Origin: Flaveria trinervia
Lineage: Eukaryota; Streptophyta; Magnoliopsida; Asterales; Asteraceae
Direction: 5' to 3'
NCBI GenBank assembly: GCA_025506515.1
Contig: CM046452.1
Coordinates: 46,751,168-46,815,167 of the forward strand
DNA: 64,000 nucleotides
Shown here: one piece after another, positions 10,162 to 21,500 of the stretch
Layout: each line of letters starts with the position of its first letter
Position numbering within the stretch: position 1 is the stretch's first letter
Translations under genes and position numbers: made by a program
The notes under the pieces: model-generated
Database searches by the model: none
Seen by the model: only the letters and a program-made list of their open reading frames with translations
Told to the model about the DNA's origin: nothing

Positions 10162-11603
10162 TTAAGCCTCAGACAATTTGGATATCAGATATTTGATTTG
10201 AGTCTTGTAGTTGGTGTGTTCATGTTTTAAAAGAGACATAATTTTCTCTAACTCCTCAATTTTCTTTTGATAGTCAGATTCAGCTCTTTTAAAATCAGAT
10301 TTTAAGATGTTTAAAAACTCAATATCAGATCGGATTTCCATATTGTAATCCCGATAGAATTTAACTTTAGCTATACAGGCTGGAGTGCAGAGATGTTCAT
10401 ATACCTGGGCATCGTCTGTTCCGGCCATGAGAGCTTGAGCAGGAGTCACATCCTGTACCATGAAGCTCCAGTCAACTTCTTGAGCCATTGTAGTTGTTTC
10501 AGTTGACTTCTCAGCGGTCTTTGAGGTTGAGGGATATGTGGAGGCCTGTGGGGTTCCCGGATTAGTCTTGGAAGCCTTGCATTCCCTTGCAAAGTGACCC
10601 AGTTGGTTACAGTTGTAACACTTTTCCTTGGTCTTGTCAAACCCAAACTTGCTGGCAGTTGGGTTTTGAGGGAAACGCCTTCCAGTTCTCTTAAAGAACT
10701 TCTTCGCTCTATAAGTTAAAAGAGCCATCTGTTGGACAATGTCCACGTACTCTACATCATCTAGACTAAAACTTTCCTGAAAGGAGTTGTGTTGAGCCTG
10801 TTGAGACCTTGGAGTCTCAGGAAAGTGATGTATGGTATAGGAGAGCAGGATGGCTGCTGGTAAGTCAGGTAATGCTGAGGTTGTGGGGGTAATAAGCCTT
10901 CAACAACCATTAAAGTGTTTCTAGCAGGAAGACTCATGGGTCTACTTGTTTGGAGGCCCTTCTTACTCTCCATCTCTAGGTGATATCCATCAAGGATGCC
11001 ATAGAGTTCAGTCATGGTGAGAGTGTTCAAGTTCTCTGTCCTCTTGATAGAGACACAGTAGAATGTCCACTCGTTTGGAAGAGCACTCATGAACTTTCTA
11101 GTAGGATCTCTAAGTTCCGGAGTGATCTTCACAGACTGAAGAGAAGAGATAAGATCCATGTACCTAAAGTACTGCTGGCTGAGAGTCTTTCCAGCAATAT
11201 GAGTGAAGTTCTCAAACTGCTGCTTCAGCGAGTCCTTCTTCGAGTCATTGGAGCTTGAGTACATCTGAGCAAGTGCATTAAACAATTCTTTGGCAGTAGT
11301 GCAATGCTCGAATCCCACCATGATGAAGTTCGGTATTGCAGTCATGGCATTGCTGTCGATGCCCATCTTCTTTCTGTCTTCATCAGAGTAATCCTCTACA
11401 GCTTTTTCTATCATGGCACCGTTTCCACTAGGTGATGCCACCTTTGGCTTATACGGGCCATTGACAATGGAGTTCCATATCTTGTTGTCTTGGTATCTGA
11501 TGAAGCCTTCCATTCTCCTGCTCCAAGACCTGAAATTTTCAGGAGTAATGATGGGAGCCTTTGTCATGGTTCCCATCTCTACCTCGGACTTGTTAAGGGC
11601 CAT
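10162..11603 (-). pseudogene. E1 gag
   Basis: Capsid/nucleocapsid protein. I chose the ATG at 11603 (MALNKSEVEMGTMTKAP) over the upstream 11666 because an independent gag fragment at 48135 also starts MALN. In order: N-terminal domain (ENFRSWSRRMEGFIRYQD, NSIVNGPYKPK), the UBN2-like helical capsid region (LFNALAQMYSSSNDSKKD, PELRDPTRKFMSALP), a frameshift near 10800, then RAKKFFKRTGRRFP, the zinc knuckle CYNCNQLGHFAREC (10579-10620) and a coiled coil (EFLNILKSDFKRAESDYQKK). It ends at a stop at 10162. Gag would form the cytoplasmic particle and bind the RNA genome. Confidence 0.9.
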
Positions 11604-11681
11604 TTGAGTGAGTGGGTTGTAGGGAGGAGTGAAAAAAAGGTTGATTTGGATGGTTAGATCACGCAATCAAGAGCCTGAGAA

Positions 11682-11693
11682 GCTCTGATACCA
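11682..11693 (-). other. E1 primer binding site (initiator tRNA-Met)
   Basis: The minus strand reads TGGTATCAGAGC, complementary to the 3' end of plant initiator tRNA-Met, 2 nt inside the 5' LTR end (11696). Confidence 0.95.
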
Positions 11694-11907
11694 ATTGCAG
11701 GATCGATGTTTGTCACTTAACACTTTGTTTTCTCTCAAACTCACCTAGAACAACACTCAAGTTAAGATAGAATCAGTAAGAGTTGATCATAATATAGAAA
11801 GTAGTAAATAACACAGGAAGTAATTTTCAAGGTACTTTTATATATTGCTTCTCAACTCAATAATACAAGACTCTTACAAGTAGTATGGAGTGAGTTACAA
11901 AGAGAAC

Positions 11908-11917
11908 TTATATATAA
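11908..11917 (-). promoter_or_regulatory. E1 LTR TATA box
   Basis: TTATATATAA on the minus strand, downstream of the palindrome array and upstream of the LTR end. It is the best TATA candidate in this LTR. Confidence 0.5.
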
Positions 11918-12209
11918 TACTACTTACAGCCGGATATACTGTGATATCAGTTGGGATCCTATAACTAAAGCCTATACTACAAGACTATAGTTTAAGATAT
12001 CTCGGATAAAGTCTTATCTGAGATTTGGTAGTCAGGACATGTCCCTGATTTACCTTTTGTCATCAACTAAAGTTGGTAACATGTACTATCATAAAAAGAT
12101 GAACAGTGGAATAAAGTATGGTCAACTACATGGCTCTTTGAGAAAACGCCATACAATATCAGAGGTCTGCAGCGGAGTGTCAGAGACCATACTTGTGTCC
12201 ACTGGTTCA

Positions 12210-12500
12210 TAGCAGTGTCTTCCGAAGGTTAAATGGCTTCGGAAGAGTAAGTACTTCCGAAACCACTTATACTTCGGAAGAGGCTGCTTCTTCCAATGCT
12301 TGGATACTTCTTTTCTTCATCATACTTCGGAAGTGGTCTTCAGCTTATTCTTCTAAGACTTGAACTTCGGAAGTATACACTTGACTTCGAAAGTAGAGTT
12401 CTGTATTCGGAAGTTGATCTTTTACTTTGTCTTCAAAAGAACTCTACAACCTTCGGAAGTTCCATACTAAGCTTCGGAAGTTCCATACTAAGCTTCGGAA
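12210..12500 (-). promoter_or_regulatory. E1 U3 palindrome array (CTTCGGAAG)
   Basis: About ten copies of a 9-bp near-palindrome (central base C or G) spaced irregularly by 10-40 bp. The truncated 3' LTR carries the same array. Inferred enhancer or protein-binding array. It does not match a heat-shock element, which needs two bases between TTC and GAA. Confidence 0.65.
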
Positions 12501-12568
12501 GCCTTTGCATGCAGCACTAAAATTATCTAAGTGATTTAGTTTTGGTTGCATTAGCCTTCTTCTTTATT

Positions 12569-12573
<5 letters not shown>

Positions 12574-12621
<48 letters not shown>

Positions 12622-12626
12622 TATAT
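12574..12626. repeat. (TA)n microsatellite
   Basis: About 53 bp of almost pure TA directly abutting the E1 LTR end, so E1 probably inserted into it. Confidence 0.95.
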
Positions 12627-13485
12627 ATTTATTTATTAAACGTTTATAAAGGTAAAAGAATGTTCGACTTTTATAAAGGTAAAATAGTGTTCAATTCATA
12701 TATATGTGCTTTTTCATTTACCTAAATGACGATAAAAATGTTTGTACTCGTTTGAATTTTCTGCTAAGACGTTGGATTTGTTTGTATCCTAGATACAACA
12801 CAACACTTTATGGGTACAAAAAGCCAAACTCCTGATCTTGTGGCTTCTAACACTAAACAAAAGTTCCATTTTCCCATGATTCCCTTTAAATTATTACGAT
12901 TTTACAAAAAGATTCCATTTTATATTGTAAACCAGACCAAAATATATTCCAACTCTTTTCGTTTTGTTAGTTTATGTATTGGAGTATTAAACCTTCCCTT
13001 TTAATTGTAAAGCATGGCCAAAACCCACTTCAGAAATGTTGTTTTCTTATGGAATGATGTGATCAAACACGGGCAGAGATGATTACCGATGATGTTAATG
13101 TGTTAACTATGTCGGATATGCCTCTGGGATTCAGGATTGCTGGCTCTTTAGATTGTATGAAAATGGACACTAATAGGCTCGTGGTCAGTTGTTAGCAGGA
13201 CAGCGGTAGTTGACGAATCAATAGGATCTTTGAACATGAATAACAGTGTTTTATATATCAGATGTACCAAATCAAGAGTCAACATGAATAAACAGATATA
13301 GAACAAAACCTTAAACACATGTCATAGTGACCTTGTTAAAGTTGTTTTATTACCTGGTGTTTGCTAACACCTTTCTCACAAGAACATATAATTCTTTCCA
13401 ACACACCACATGTTCCATCTTAAGCAAATAACAGAGTTTCATGTCCATTTTCGGCACAATAATAGGAAAAACATCAATATAGTTT
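12627..13485. other. Intergenic and 3' flank of host gene
   Basis: AT-rich, with no convincing ORF. A short direct repeat (CTTTTATAAAGGTAAAA-like) occurs twice near 12645-12690. The 3' UTR of the minus-strand gene ending at 13486 must lie here; I cannot place its polyadenylation site. Confidence 0.5.
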
Positions 13486-15616
13486 TTAGTAGTGTTGGGA
13501 CCAATTGGCAGCACTCCCGACTCTTGGCATTCCAGATTCTTTCCTTGAATCGGAATCCACTTTAAAGTTTGCACCGCACACATCTCCTGAACTGTCCACT
13601 CTAGGCACCGCCTTCAGTTCATTCAAAGGATGCTCAAAGCTCCTCAATCCCCCAGATGTTGTGAAAAAACATCCTGTATAATTAAAATTTGTTATTACTA
13701 TAAGCATATTACAACATCACACTTCATATGATATGTTTGAATAGTTATGAAAATGTGTCAATTTCAACTCTTTATATACATCTGGGTCAATGTAGATTAT
13801 GTTAATTTCTAATGTGTCACATAGGCTAATAAAGGTAAAAGATTCAACTAAACAAAATGGGTCACCTGGGTCGAAGGATTAAAAGTCATTGTTGTATTCA
13901 TACGCATAAAACTTTCTAAAACTTTTTGTAAGTGAAAAGATGAAAGTTATTGTTAAAACAATATACTTTGGTAATCAGATTAACACATTATCTATCTAAG
14001 AAATCATGGGATGTTCCAACACAACCCAAACCCGATCCATTTTAATATGTACTTCGAGTACTTGTTAGACCCAAACTTTTATTGCCCATACCAAATCAAG
14101 TATTACCCCTTAATCTAAAATGGATGCAAAATCAAAACAACTTACTCCAACATGTATAGTGTAGGATAATAATCAACTAACGGTTTAAAATTAAAGGAGA
14201 GTTATCAGACCGAATGAAATGTTAGAAGCACAAAAGGCAAACCTTTAGGAAATGGCGCAAAGGACTTCCCACAGCCCTTCTTTACAGTCTCCACATCATC
14301 AGAGAGCACCAAATGTCCTTCCGAGTCAGCCCCCCAGAAGAAAGGAACACTGCCATCAGCATCCTGCATTGATATTACTGTATTTGTAAGACAAATGAAC
14401 AAAATAATATTAAAAATTGTTGAGAAACTATCATTAAATTACTCACAGCAGCTATGAAAGTGGACTTTGTAGTGCTGTCAAAGAGAACAAAAGCAAACTT
14501 TCCTTGGAGGTCTCTCATAACCTGGTCTGCAGGTAAGGACCTCTGTCCCTTAAAGTTCTATAAGCCTCGATAACAATTGTCACTTCATTTGCAGTCTTGT
14601 TTAGCCCATATTGTTGTTTTAAGGGTGCAACGTTTTCTACATGACCTTGGAATAGGCAGAATATGTCGTCCACAACAGCAAACAATCTACCAAAAAGTGA
14701 CACAATATCACAACATTATTAGTCCAAGATCCAAATGCCCAAATCAAAGATAGTTCAAGCAATAAATGCTTATTCACATGATTATAAATTCTACTCATAG
14801 ATACATATTCACACCAAATGAATGTGTTTAAACTAGCATCTAAGACACCTTTAGCCCACGAAACCTAGTCTTTAGAGTCCATATTAACAATCTGTATAGA
14901 TTTGGGTTAAGCTGACAAATAGACGCGTGGGGTAATTATATACATACAGGGTACATTCGTTACACAAACTTCTAAGTAAAGAACCACACTAACACCTTTA
15001 GCTAAAGCTATCTAATAGATAACCCCCTAATGCATCCCATCAAATTAATAGTTACAGATGTTTATATACTTCTTGCGTCAACAACCCTCCCTGTATCGTT
15101 TCGTTGATCATAAGCAAAATGGGCACCAAATGGCCTTTTAGCCATAGCAGAATCCCAAAGATTTAGGGTTCTAAACCAATCGCAACTTCACCTTCAGATC
15201 AAAGTAAAACTGATCAAGATTCATCTACAAATTGAGGGACATATCACAAATTCACAATCAAATGAAGATTCAACTACATATGTATAAGCTAGGGTTTGTT
15301 CTAACAATCAGATCTACTACGATCCACACCAATCACTCAATCAACGACAAGAACATCAACTTCTTTGAAAAATAAGGAAAACCCACGAAGAACACAACAC
15401 AAGCGGTAGGTACCTCGGTAAGAGAGGGTTCTGCTTATCAATGGAGTAGGAGATGAGCCCAGAGCCAGCGAGATTGATGGTGACAGCAGAAGGGTGGAGA
15501 GAGGTGAAGTGTTGGGACAAAGAGGCATCGTTGAGGGCGTTGATGGGTGGATCTTGTTGTGGGGTTTGTAGACCCTCGGGGATCTTGGCGACTGTGTTGT
15601 GGAACACTGCTAACAT
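13486..15616 (-). CDS. Aluminium-induced/TSJT1-like protein with YGL and LRDR motifs
   Basis: Host gene with four exons on the minus strand: 15616-15414, 14686-14447, 14363-14243 and 13673-13486, all introns GT-AG, about 250 codons. The start MLAVFHNTVAKIPE and the blocks DDIFCLFQG, QQYGLN, LRDRGPY, GSVPFFWG, KGCGKSFAPFPKG, GGLRSFEHP and PRVGSAANW match the plant DUF3700 family (class-II glutamine-amidotransferase-like fold; Arabidopsis At3g22850 type). Family members respond to aluminium, sugar starvation and auxin; their enzymatic role is not established. Length is normal for the family. Oddity: one base is missing near 14532 (after LRDRGPY), which shifts the frame to a quick stop. The rest is pristine, so this is either a sequencing indel or a very recent knockout. 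Confidence 0.93.
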
Positions 15617-15870
15617 GGTTGGTTGATTGATTGATTGTTTTGGTGGTGATGAACTGATGATGATTGATGATTGATGATTGATGATCGATGATCGATTGAG
15701 ATGAAGAAACTCGTAGTGAATTGAATGGGTGAGTGATCAGTGATCACATGGGGGAGTTGATTTTTAAAGGGAAAGGGTGTGGGATTGTGTGTAGTTGGGA
15801 TTGGATAATGCATTACACGTATTTCTGACATCTTTATTATATAATTATATAATATAATTAAAAGCTACAA
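15617..15870 (-). promoter_or_regulatory. Host gene 5' UTR and core promoter candidate
   Basis: The leader just upstream of the ATG at 15616 contains repeated GATTGATT/GATGATT units (15620-15700). A TATA-rich stretch (TATATAAT on the minus strand, 15838-15858) lies about 225 bp upstream of the ATG and is the likeliest core promoter. Confidence 0.35.
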
Positions 15871-16603
15871 AACAAGAAACGAATATCAATTTTGGTTGAC
15901 TAAATTAATGGCTGTTTTTGGGTTTATGAAAAAGGAGAAATTGATAAAAAAAAGAAGTTTTTTTTAGCTCGTATACGTATAAAATTTATTCCTTTTTATA
16001 TTTATAAGTCTTCTTATTTTTTATAAAATATATATTGATTGAATAACAAGTTTTTATAGTTACCGATTTATTATTCACCATTTTAATCTTTTTCTGAGTG
16101 GAACAAATAAAAAAATTAATAAAAACTGATTAAAATAGTATTTGCTTATTTGAATAGATATAAAGAACAAATGAGATGTAAGAGATTTTAATAGATGAAC
16201 AAAATTTGATTATAAAGATGTTTTTTAGTTAAAATTTCCAATATAATGATAAGAATTTACCTAACACATTATTCTTTTATTATTAACATCTATCCTAACA
16301 TTACACCCTTAAAGTTTTACCATCTAATATTCTATCTACCTTGAAATACTCTATTAGATAACGCCACTACCATCATCTATTTTCTCTTTTTTTTGAAGAA
16401 ATAATGGTAATATAATTTTTTAAAAAGATATTTAACGGTATAAAATGTCACATATTCGCTATGGGTTTTTGTAACCTACTTAATATAGTCACATGTTGGA
16501 ACCACATAGGCGTCAGTGGTGTACCCGAGGGTACTTGCACTACCCTCACCTTGGATTTGCATGCTCCCCCACCGCTCTATATAAAATAATATATATTATA
16601 CCC
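15871..16603. other. AT-rich intergenic sequence
   Basis: No ORF, RNA gene or repeat that I can support. The Harbinger target site (TTA, 16604-16606) closes it. Confidence 0.5.
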
Positions 16604-16606
16604 TTA

Positions 16607-16622
16607 GGTAGCGTTCGTTTCA
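16607..16622 (+). repeat. Harbinger left terminal inverted repeat
   Basis: GGTAGCGTTCGTTTCA, preceded by TTA. It pairs with the right end with one mismatch. Confidence 0.85.
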
Positions 16623-16870
16623 AAGAATGAAATGAAATTTAAATTGAAAATGGAATTTGAATTGGAATTTAAATTGGAATTTAAAAAATTCTAATCAATC
16701 CTATAATGTGTTCAGTTGTTATAATTATAAATGGAATTGGAATTTAAAATTTTAAAATGACATAATTACCCTTTAAATCAAACAAGTCTTTGAAGTTTCA
16801 ATATTCACTCAAAATACAAAAATAAATTGTGACAACCTGACCCCAACCCCACCCACCATACTCAACCTTC

Positions 16871-16915
16871 CACCCCACCCCCACCCCCACCCCCACCCCC
16901 ACCCCCACCCCTACC
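16871..16915 (+). repeat. (CCCCCA)n microsatellite
   Basis: About seven C-rich hexamer units inside the Harbinger left arm. Confidence 0.95.
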
Positions 16916-17338
16916 TCTCATTTTTTTTTCAAACAAATACATGTCATCACTAATCCTACCCCGCCCCCACCCTTCAAAAAAGCTTTAAACATAACTACAA
17001 ATTTTAAACATACAACTTAAACATGTAGTTCAAGATGCGACCATAAGTAGTTCAATCTACGACCATAAGTAGTTCAACATACGACTAAAAGTGTTAAACA
17101 AACCACAATTCTAAACCAACCTTTTCTTAGCCAACTTAACTCGACAACAAAAACCTGATCCAAACCTCCTTTCGTCTTCACCTAAGCTCCAAAAGGTCAT
17201 CACCCTAATCTGGTCCTCTTAATCTTTTCAATCGCTTGAAACTTTTCTAATTGAGATAAAGATGTCATTTTTGATAGCTCTTTGGCATCATTAAAGTTTC
17301 TTTTTTATGTCAATTCCAACCTGATATCTTCACTTAGT

Positions 17339-17467
17339 TCAACTGAAGTTCCTTAAGGCGTCGGCAAATAAAACAACTGCATCACTAAAACTCCGACCAA
17401 AGGATCTACTTGCTTCGCACGTTTTCTCCTCTTTCCACGTACACCTGATTTCTTCAAGTTGAAAACT
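17339..17467 (-). pseudogene. Harbinger ORF1, 3' part (after E2 insertion)
   Basis: When E2 and one AAACT copy are removed, the minus-strand ORF1 reads straight from 31600 into this segment (...VGTDSSFQLEEIRCTW...), with a stop at 17339-17341. A second frame (GVRGKRRKRAKQVD) is also open and basic, as ORF1 C-termini often are, so the true frame here is uncertain. Confidence 0.6.
17463..17467 (+). repeat. E2 target-site duplication, left
   Basis: AAACT immediately before TGTTGATA; the same five bases follow the 3' LTR at 31595-31599. Confidence 0.95.
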
Positions 17468-18173
17468 TGTTGATACATGTATGTCTCTAGATTGTGATAT
17501 GTGATGTAATAGATCTTGTTTGGTATGATTAATGAACTGATATTGATAGTCTGTTGGTTATAATATTTAATAGGTCATTAATGAGTCGTGACTGAATTGA
17601 TTGGGTTATGATTACTTGAATGATTACATATAATATTATTAATTAACTAAAACATTCAAACTTAACTAATGAAGTTCCCATGCGAATGGCTCATGCGAAT
17701 GAACCATACACATGAAGAACTTCACACGATTGACTCAGTCGCACGACTGGACCAGGAGACTGGATCAGTCGTACGACTGTAACATAAGATTGGCTTAGTC
17801 GCACGACTGAACACTCAGTAGCACGAATGAACCAACCGCATGGTTCAATCGCACGACTGAACCAAACTAATGGTTCAGTCGCACGATTGAATAGTGCCAA
17901 CCTATAAATACAACTCAATTCGTGAAAAACGCAGACATTCGATCAAGTACAATTCCAGACGAACCCTAGCCGTCCAGAAACCTTCCAAATCGTTCTCCAA
18001 GTTCATAGAACACATTAGATCAATTCCTTTTCGATTTCTAACGTTAGTTTCAATCCTTGATTGATTCTTCGTGTGTTCTCACTGATTGGATCGTCAATCA
18101 AATAGGATTCCGCACTATTGATCTGGTATACACGTGATCTCTAGGTATTTCAGTCGAATACCAGGTCCTAACA
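17468..18173 (+). repeat. E2 5' LTR
   Basis: TGTTGATACATG...CCTAACA, 706 bp. U3 palindrome array at 17680-17890 (seven near copies of CAGTCGCACGACTG-type words), TATA box CTATAAATAC at 17902-17911, then about 260 bp of R-U5. Confidence 0.95.
17680..17911 (+). promoter_or_regulatory. E2 U3 palindrome array and TATA box
   Basis: Near-palindromes of form (C/T)A(G/A/T)TCG(C/T)(A/G)CGA(C/T/A)TG repeat every 20-35 bp and end about 12 bp before TATA (17902-17911). Present unchanged, apart from two substitutions, in the 3' LTR. Inferred promoter-proximal binding array. Confidence 0.7.
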
Positions 18174-18175
18174 AG

Positions 18176-18187
18176 TGGTATCAGAGC
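18176..18187 (+). other. E2 primer binding site (initiator tRNA-Met)
   Basis: TGGTATCAGAGC, 2 nt after the LTR end. Confidence 0.95.
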
Positions 18188-18394
18188 TATTGGCTCTTGA
18201 TTACGTGTTGATTCAATCAAGATTGCATAAAAGTTTGTGTTTTTACACTAAAAACGCAATCTTTGGCATCAAAAGTGATCTTGGAAGTTCCCTGCTCATC
18301 GACGTTTGGTTTCTACGGACTCAGGCGATTAGAACTTGTGAAATTCGAATTTTTACGACTGAAACCCGTCAAACCTAGAAATTTTCGCAAAACA

Positions 18395-18640
18395 GCAGCT
18401 TCAGTCGCACGACTGACTCATTCGTACGACTGGACTCCATTCGCACTGCTCATACGCACGATTGGACCTAGTCGCACATTCATTCGGCTGACTGAACCGT
18501 TCGTTCGCATAGCTCATACGCACCAGATTCATTCGCACGACTGAACCAATCGCCCAGTTCATTCGCACGATTGAACCAATCGCAGAGCTTATACGCACGA
18601 GTAGCTCATTCGCATCCTTCAGTCGCATCAGTGAAAGTTT
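18395..18640 (+). promoter_or_regulatory. E2 leader palindrome array between PBS and gag
   Basis: About ten near copies of the same word family as in U3, here in the transcribed leader just upstream of the gag ATG at 18669. In RNA the words could fold as short hairpins, and the position suits packaging or dimerisation signals. In DNA they could bind the same factor as the U3 array. Neither is shown. Confidence 0.6.
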
Positions 18641-18668
18641 GTTTGATTAGATTATAAGTTTATTCGTA

Positions 18669-20240
18669 ATGGAAGATCAGATGTCAGCCTTTACTGCTGG
18701 GAAGGACTCAAGGATACAGAATCTGTTGCTGCTTGAGAGTGAGGTGGGAATCACAATAAACCACCAAAGATTTTGACTTTAGATGATTTTCCCCACTGGA
18801 ACAACGTTTTGAGATCTACCTTAATGGAGTAGATCCTAATCTGTGGGAAGCCATTGAGATAGGCTATAGTACACCGGTGGGAGCTGATGGGGTTAAACTA
18901 ACATTAAGCGGGATGACAGACGCACAGAAAGTAAAGTACAATGCAGAGAAAAGAGTTTGCATTGATCACTCAGTCTATCCCCAAGAGATATTCCACCAGT
19001 ATTCAGAGAACAAGCAGTCCAAGAAACTGTGGGATGCGCTAGAGAAGAGATATGATGGTAATGCATAATCATTGAAGGCAATCAAGCAAAGGAGTTAAAG
19101 AAGGAATTCGATAACTTCTCATCAATTGGTAATGAAAGCTTGGACGAAGTCATAGATAGATTCTACCACTTGATGAGCGAATTGCATACACATGGAGTGG
19201 CTACTACCATGGAAGAAAAGTAAGCAACTTCGCAGACGGGTTGCCTGATAAGTGGGCTACATTCGTGTCTAACCTGAGACAGAATGGAATCCTTGTAAAG
19301 CTGGATATAAATGACTTCATTCTTAAGTTGCGAGAAGAAGCACTAAGGATGAAGTATAGAGCTCAGAAGTCTTCGTACACACAAAATCCAGCTTTATACA
19401 ACGCCACGCCTCAAGCTAAGACATCTGGAGCACCCACCCTCCAGACTGCTTTTGTGTCTAGCTCGTCAGGTCCCTCACATGCTTCTCCTTCTGGATCAGA
19501 CACGTCTGGTTATCATGTACCCATCATATTGGATCAGAAGCAAACGCTACCAAACTGAAGACCGAGAACTTCGGTAATGTGACCGTGGAAGTAGCACGAG
19601 AGCATATGGATCTCTTAGCAGCAGTGGTTCATTCATATGATGGACTTGTTGCTGGGAAGATTGGAAACTGCCATCTGGCAGATGAGGACTACGAGCAGGT
19701 GGATGAGATGGAGCTTGAAAGAATGGATATAATGTGGGCCTTAGCAAGTGCTGTTCGGAGGGCGAAGAAGTTTGTGAAAAAGACTGGACAGAACTTGGTT
19801 GCTACTAAGGACACCACCTTTGGCTTTGACAAGAGTAAAGTGACCTGCTTTAACTGTGGTGAGAAGGGGCACTTCAAACGAGAATGTGTCAAGCCAAGAA
19901 GACGGGGAATGGGAACCCGTTCTCATCCTTTACTCGCCAGGACAAGCAACCCTCTAATTCTACTTCATCGAACAAGGATCCAAAAGCACTAACTGCTCAT
20001 GATGATGAAAGACAGGATTGGAGTTTCAGGTTTGTCTCACCAGGAGAATCTAACATTGCCAGTGTCGAGGATATTGACGATGATTCTGCGAGTGAAGGTG
20101 ATATAGCAGTTGAAATTGCAATGTCACATAGTGAAGAAACAACTGCAGCCGAGGTCAGCTACAGCCAAATGAGGAACTTTCCACATCAGAGACAGAAAAG
20201 CCAGAGTCGACAGAACCAGAATCATCTGATGCGGCACTGA
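18669..20240 (+). pseudogene. E2 gag
   Basis: ATG at 18669 (MEDQMSAFTAGKDSR). In order: the N-terminal Copia segment (DFPHWKQRFEIYLNGVD, frame moved near 18755), capsid helices (SKKLWDALEKRYDG; IDRFYHLMSELHTHG; FADGLPDKWATFVSNLR), an S/T/P-rich linker, RRAKKFVKKTGQN and the zinc knuckle CFNCGEKGHFKREC (19846-19887), then an acidic tail (20040-20200). At least five frame changes. Particle protein and RNA-binding nucleocapsid in the intact family. Confidence 0.9.
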
Positions 20241-21500
20241 TGGCTAATACTTCTGAACCAACTCAGGTAAGTACCACTGACCAAATTTTTATAACCATGC
20301 TTGTTCTGATTGTGACACGTTTAGGAATAGCATAGATGAAAAATTTGCTAGGTTATTAGATCATAATGATAACTTAGTAAAATTTACGTCCGTGCACTGA
20401 GGCAAATAGAGTACTAAAACAAAATGAGCATTGTTATAAAGAAAAGATAGACCTATTGACAACTTAGGGAAACTGAAGTAGTGGCTTTTACCCAGCAAAC
20501 GAAATTAGGTACTATCTTAACTCCCTAGAAGACACTAAGAAACAAAGGGCAGTTTTAGAAGTCGAAGTCAATTCATTAAAACAGAAACTGCATAGTTGGA
20601 CTAGTTCTTCACACATAGTTCAACACTTAGTGAGAGAAAGGAATACGGGGAGGGATTAGGCTACAAAGTGGTTCCACCACCACCTGAGACCTTGATGAAC
20701 ACCAAGTCTAGACCAGTAATAATAACCCCATCAAGGATCATGTGGTGACCACTCCTCTTGTTACTGATCCAGACACCTCATGTTCATCTACTGAATCTGG
20801 TAAGAAACAAAAGGAGGCCACTTCAAAGGCACAGGGTAAATTGCCTTGTGTTAACCTGGAAAATGAATTTGAAAATGTTATTTAAAGTCAGGGTCAAATA
20901 GAGTCAAATCAGAACCTAAAAGGACTTCAAATGTTACTTTTTCACATGCTTCAAGTCAAAAACCAGTTAACCAAAAAGTAAAAACAGGTTAAAGCCGTAA
21001 AGGTGTTACACCAGAGAAAACATCAAACATCAAAGAGTCAAAAACTAAAGTGATTGATGTTACTAGAGTGTCACGCACTTCTCCACAAAGAAAGTCTACT
21101 CATAAAGTTGATAGCAGGTCATGCTACAACTGTGGAGAATGTGGACACATGCTTCGACTGTCATTTCTATCAGACACCTAGGAAGAAGATTGATCTTCTG
21201 GACTCTAGACCTAGGTCTTCTAAGCGAAGTTCTTAACTCCACCTAGAAGAGCTAGTGAACCTAAAGTCCAACCTGTAAGCCAGACGACTGTTTATCATAA
21301 ACAGGCACTGCACAAATCTTATGGAAAGAAAAATCCACCCTCGTGTCTGATACTGATAACAAGAAGGAACTGAGCTACCCTCACCTTCTAAGGGTAATGG
21401 GTGGAGTTTATGATGTGTGATGCCTCTGGGAAACCAAGACAGTCAAAGCTTGGGTTCCTAACCTAAACTGATTCTTTTACTTTGTATGTGCAGGGTGTTC
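20241..21500 (+). pseudogene. E2 gag-pol linker with second zinc knuckle
   Basis: Low-complexity K/S/T-rich linker in broken frames. 21122-21163 encodes the start of a second knuckle (CYNCGECGHMLR), whose last Cys is lost from frame by a 2-nt deletion; downstream CHFYQTPRKK restores the expected context. Parallels the second knuckle of E1 (9547-9588). Confidence 0.65.

Larger units (their letters stand above)
1..12573 (-). mobile_element. E1: Ty1/Copia retrotransposon, SIRE-like, truncated by window edge
   Basis: Minus-strand LTR retrotransposon. Read on the minus strand it runs 5' LTR (12573-11696), PBS, gag, protease, integrase, reverse transcriptase, RNase H, an extra gene, polypurine tract and the start of the 3' LTR (224 to beyond position 1). 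PR-INT-RT-RH order defines Copia. The gene after pol, the long gag with two zinc knuckles and the initiator-Met PBS suggest the SIRE/Maximus lineage. Internal length is about 11.5 kb. All frames are damaged by frameshifts and stops, and a solo LTR interrupts RT, so the copy is dead. The 3' target duplication lies outside the window. Confidence 0.93.
11696..12573 (-). repeat. E1 5' LTR
   Basis: An 878-bp LTR, TGTTGAAT...CTGCA on the minus strand, matching 1-224. The U3 part (12500-12210) holds about ten CTTCGGAAG/CTTCCGAAG words. A TATA box on the minus strand (TTATATATAA, 11908-11917) follows about 300 bp downstream, leaving roughly 200 bp of R-U5. Confidence 0.93.

Noticed and set aside
12210..12500. 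CTTCGGAAG array as heat-shock elements
   Set aside because: A heat-shock element needs TTC-NN-GAA or GAA-NN-TTC spacing; here only one base separates the halves.
17691..17918. Minus-strand ORF through the E2 LTR (also 31111-31338), and similar ORFs at 5847-6245, 18401-18628 and 63604-63810
   Set aside because: They are translations of the palindrome arrays (repeating VRLSQS/WFxRA-like peptides). Non-coding promoter DNA with few stops explains them.
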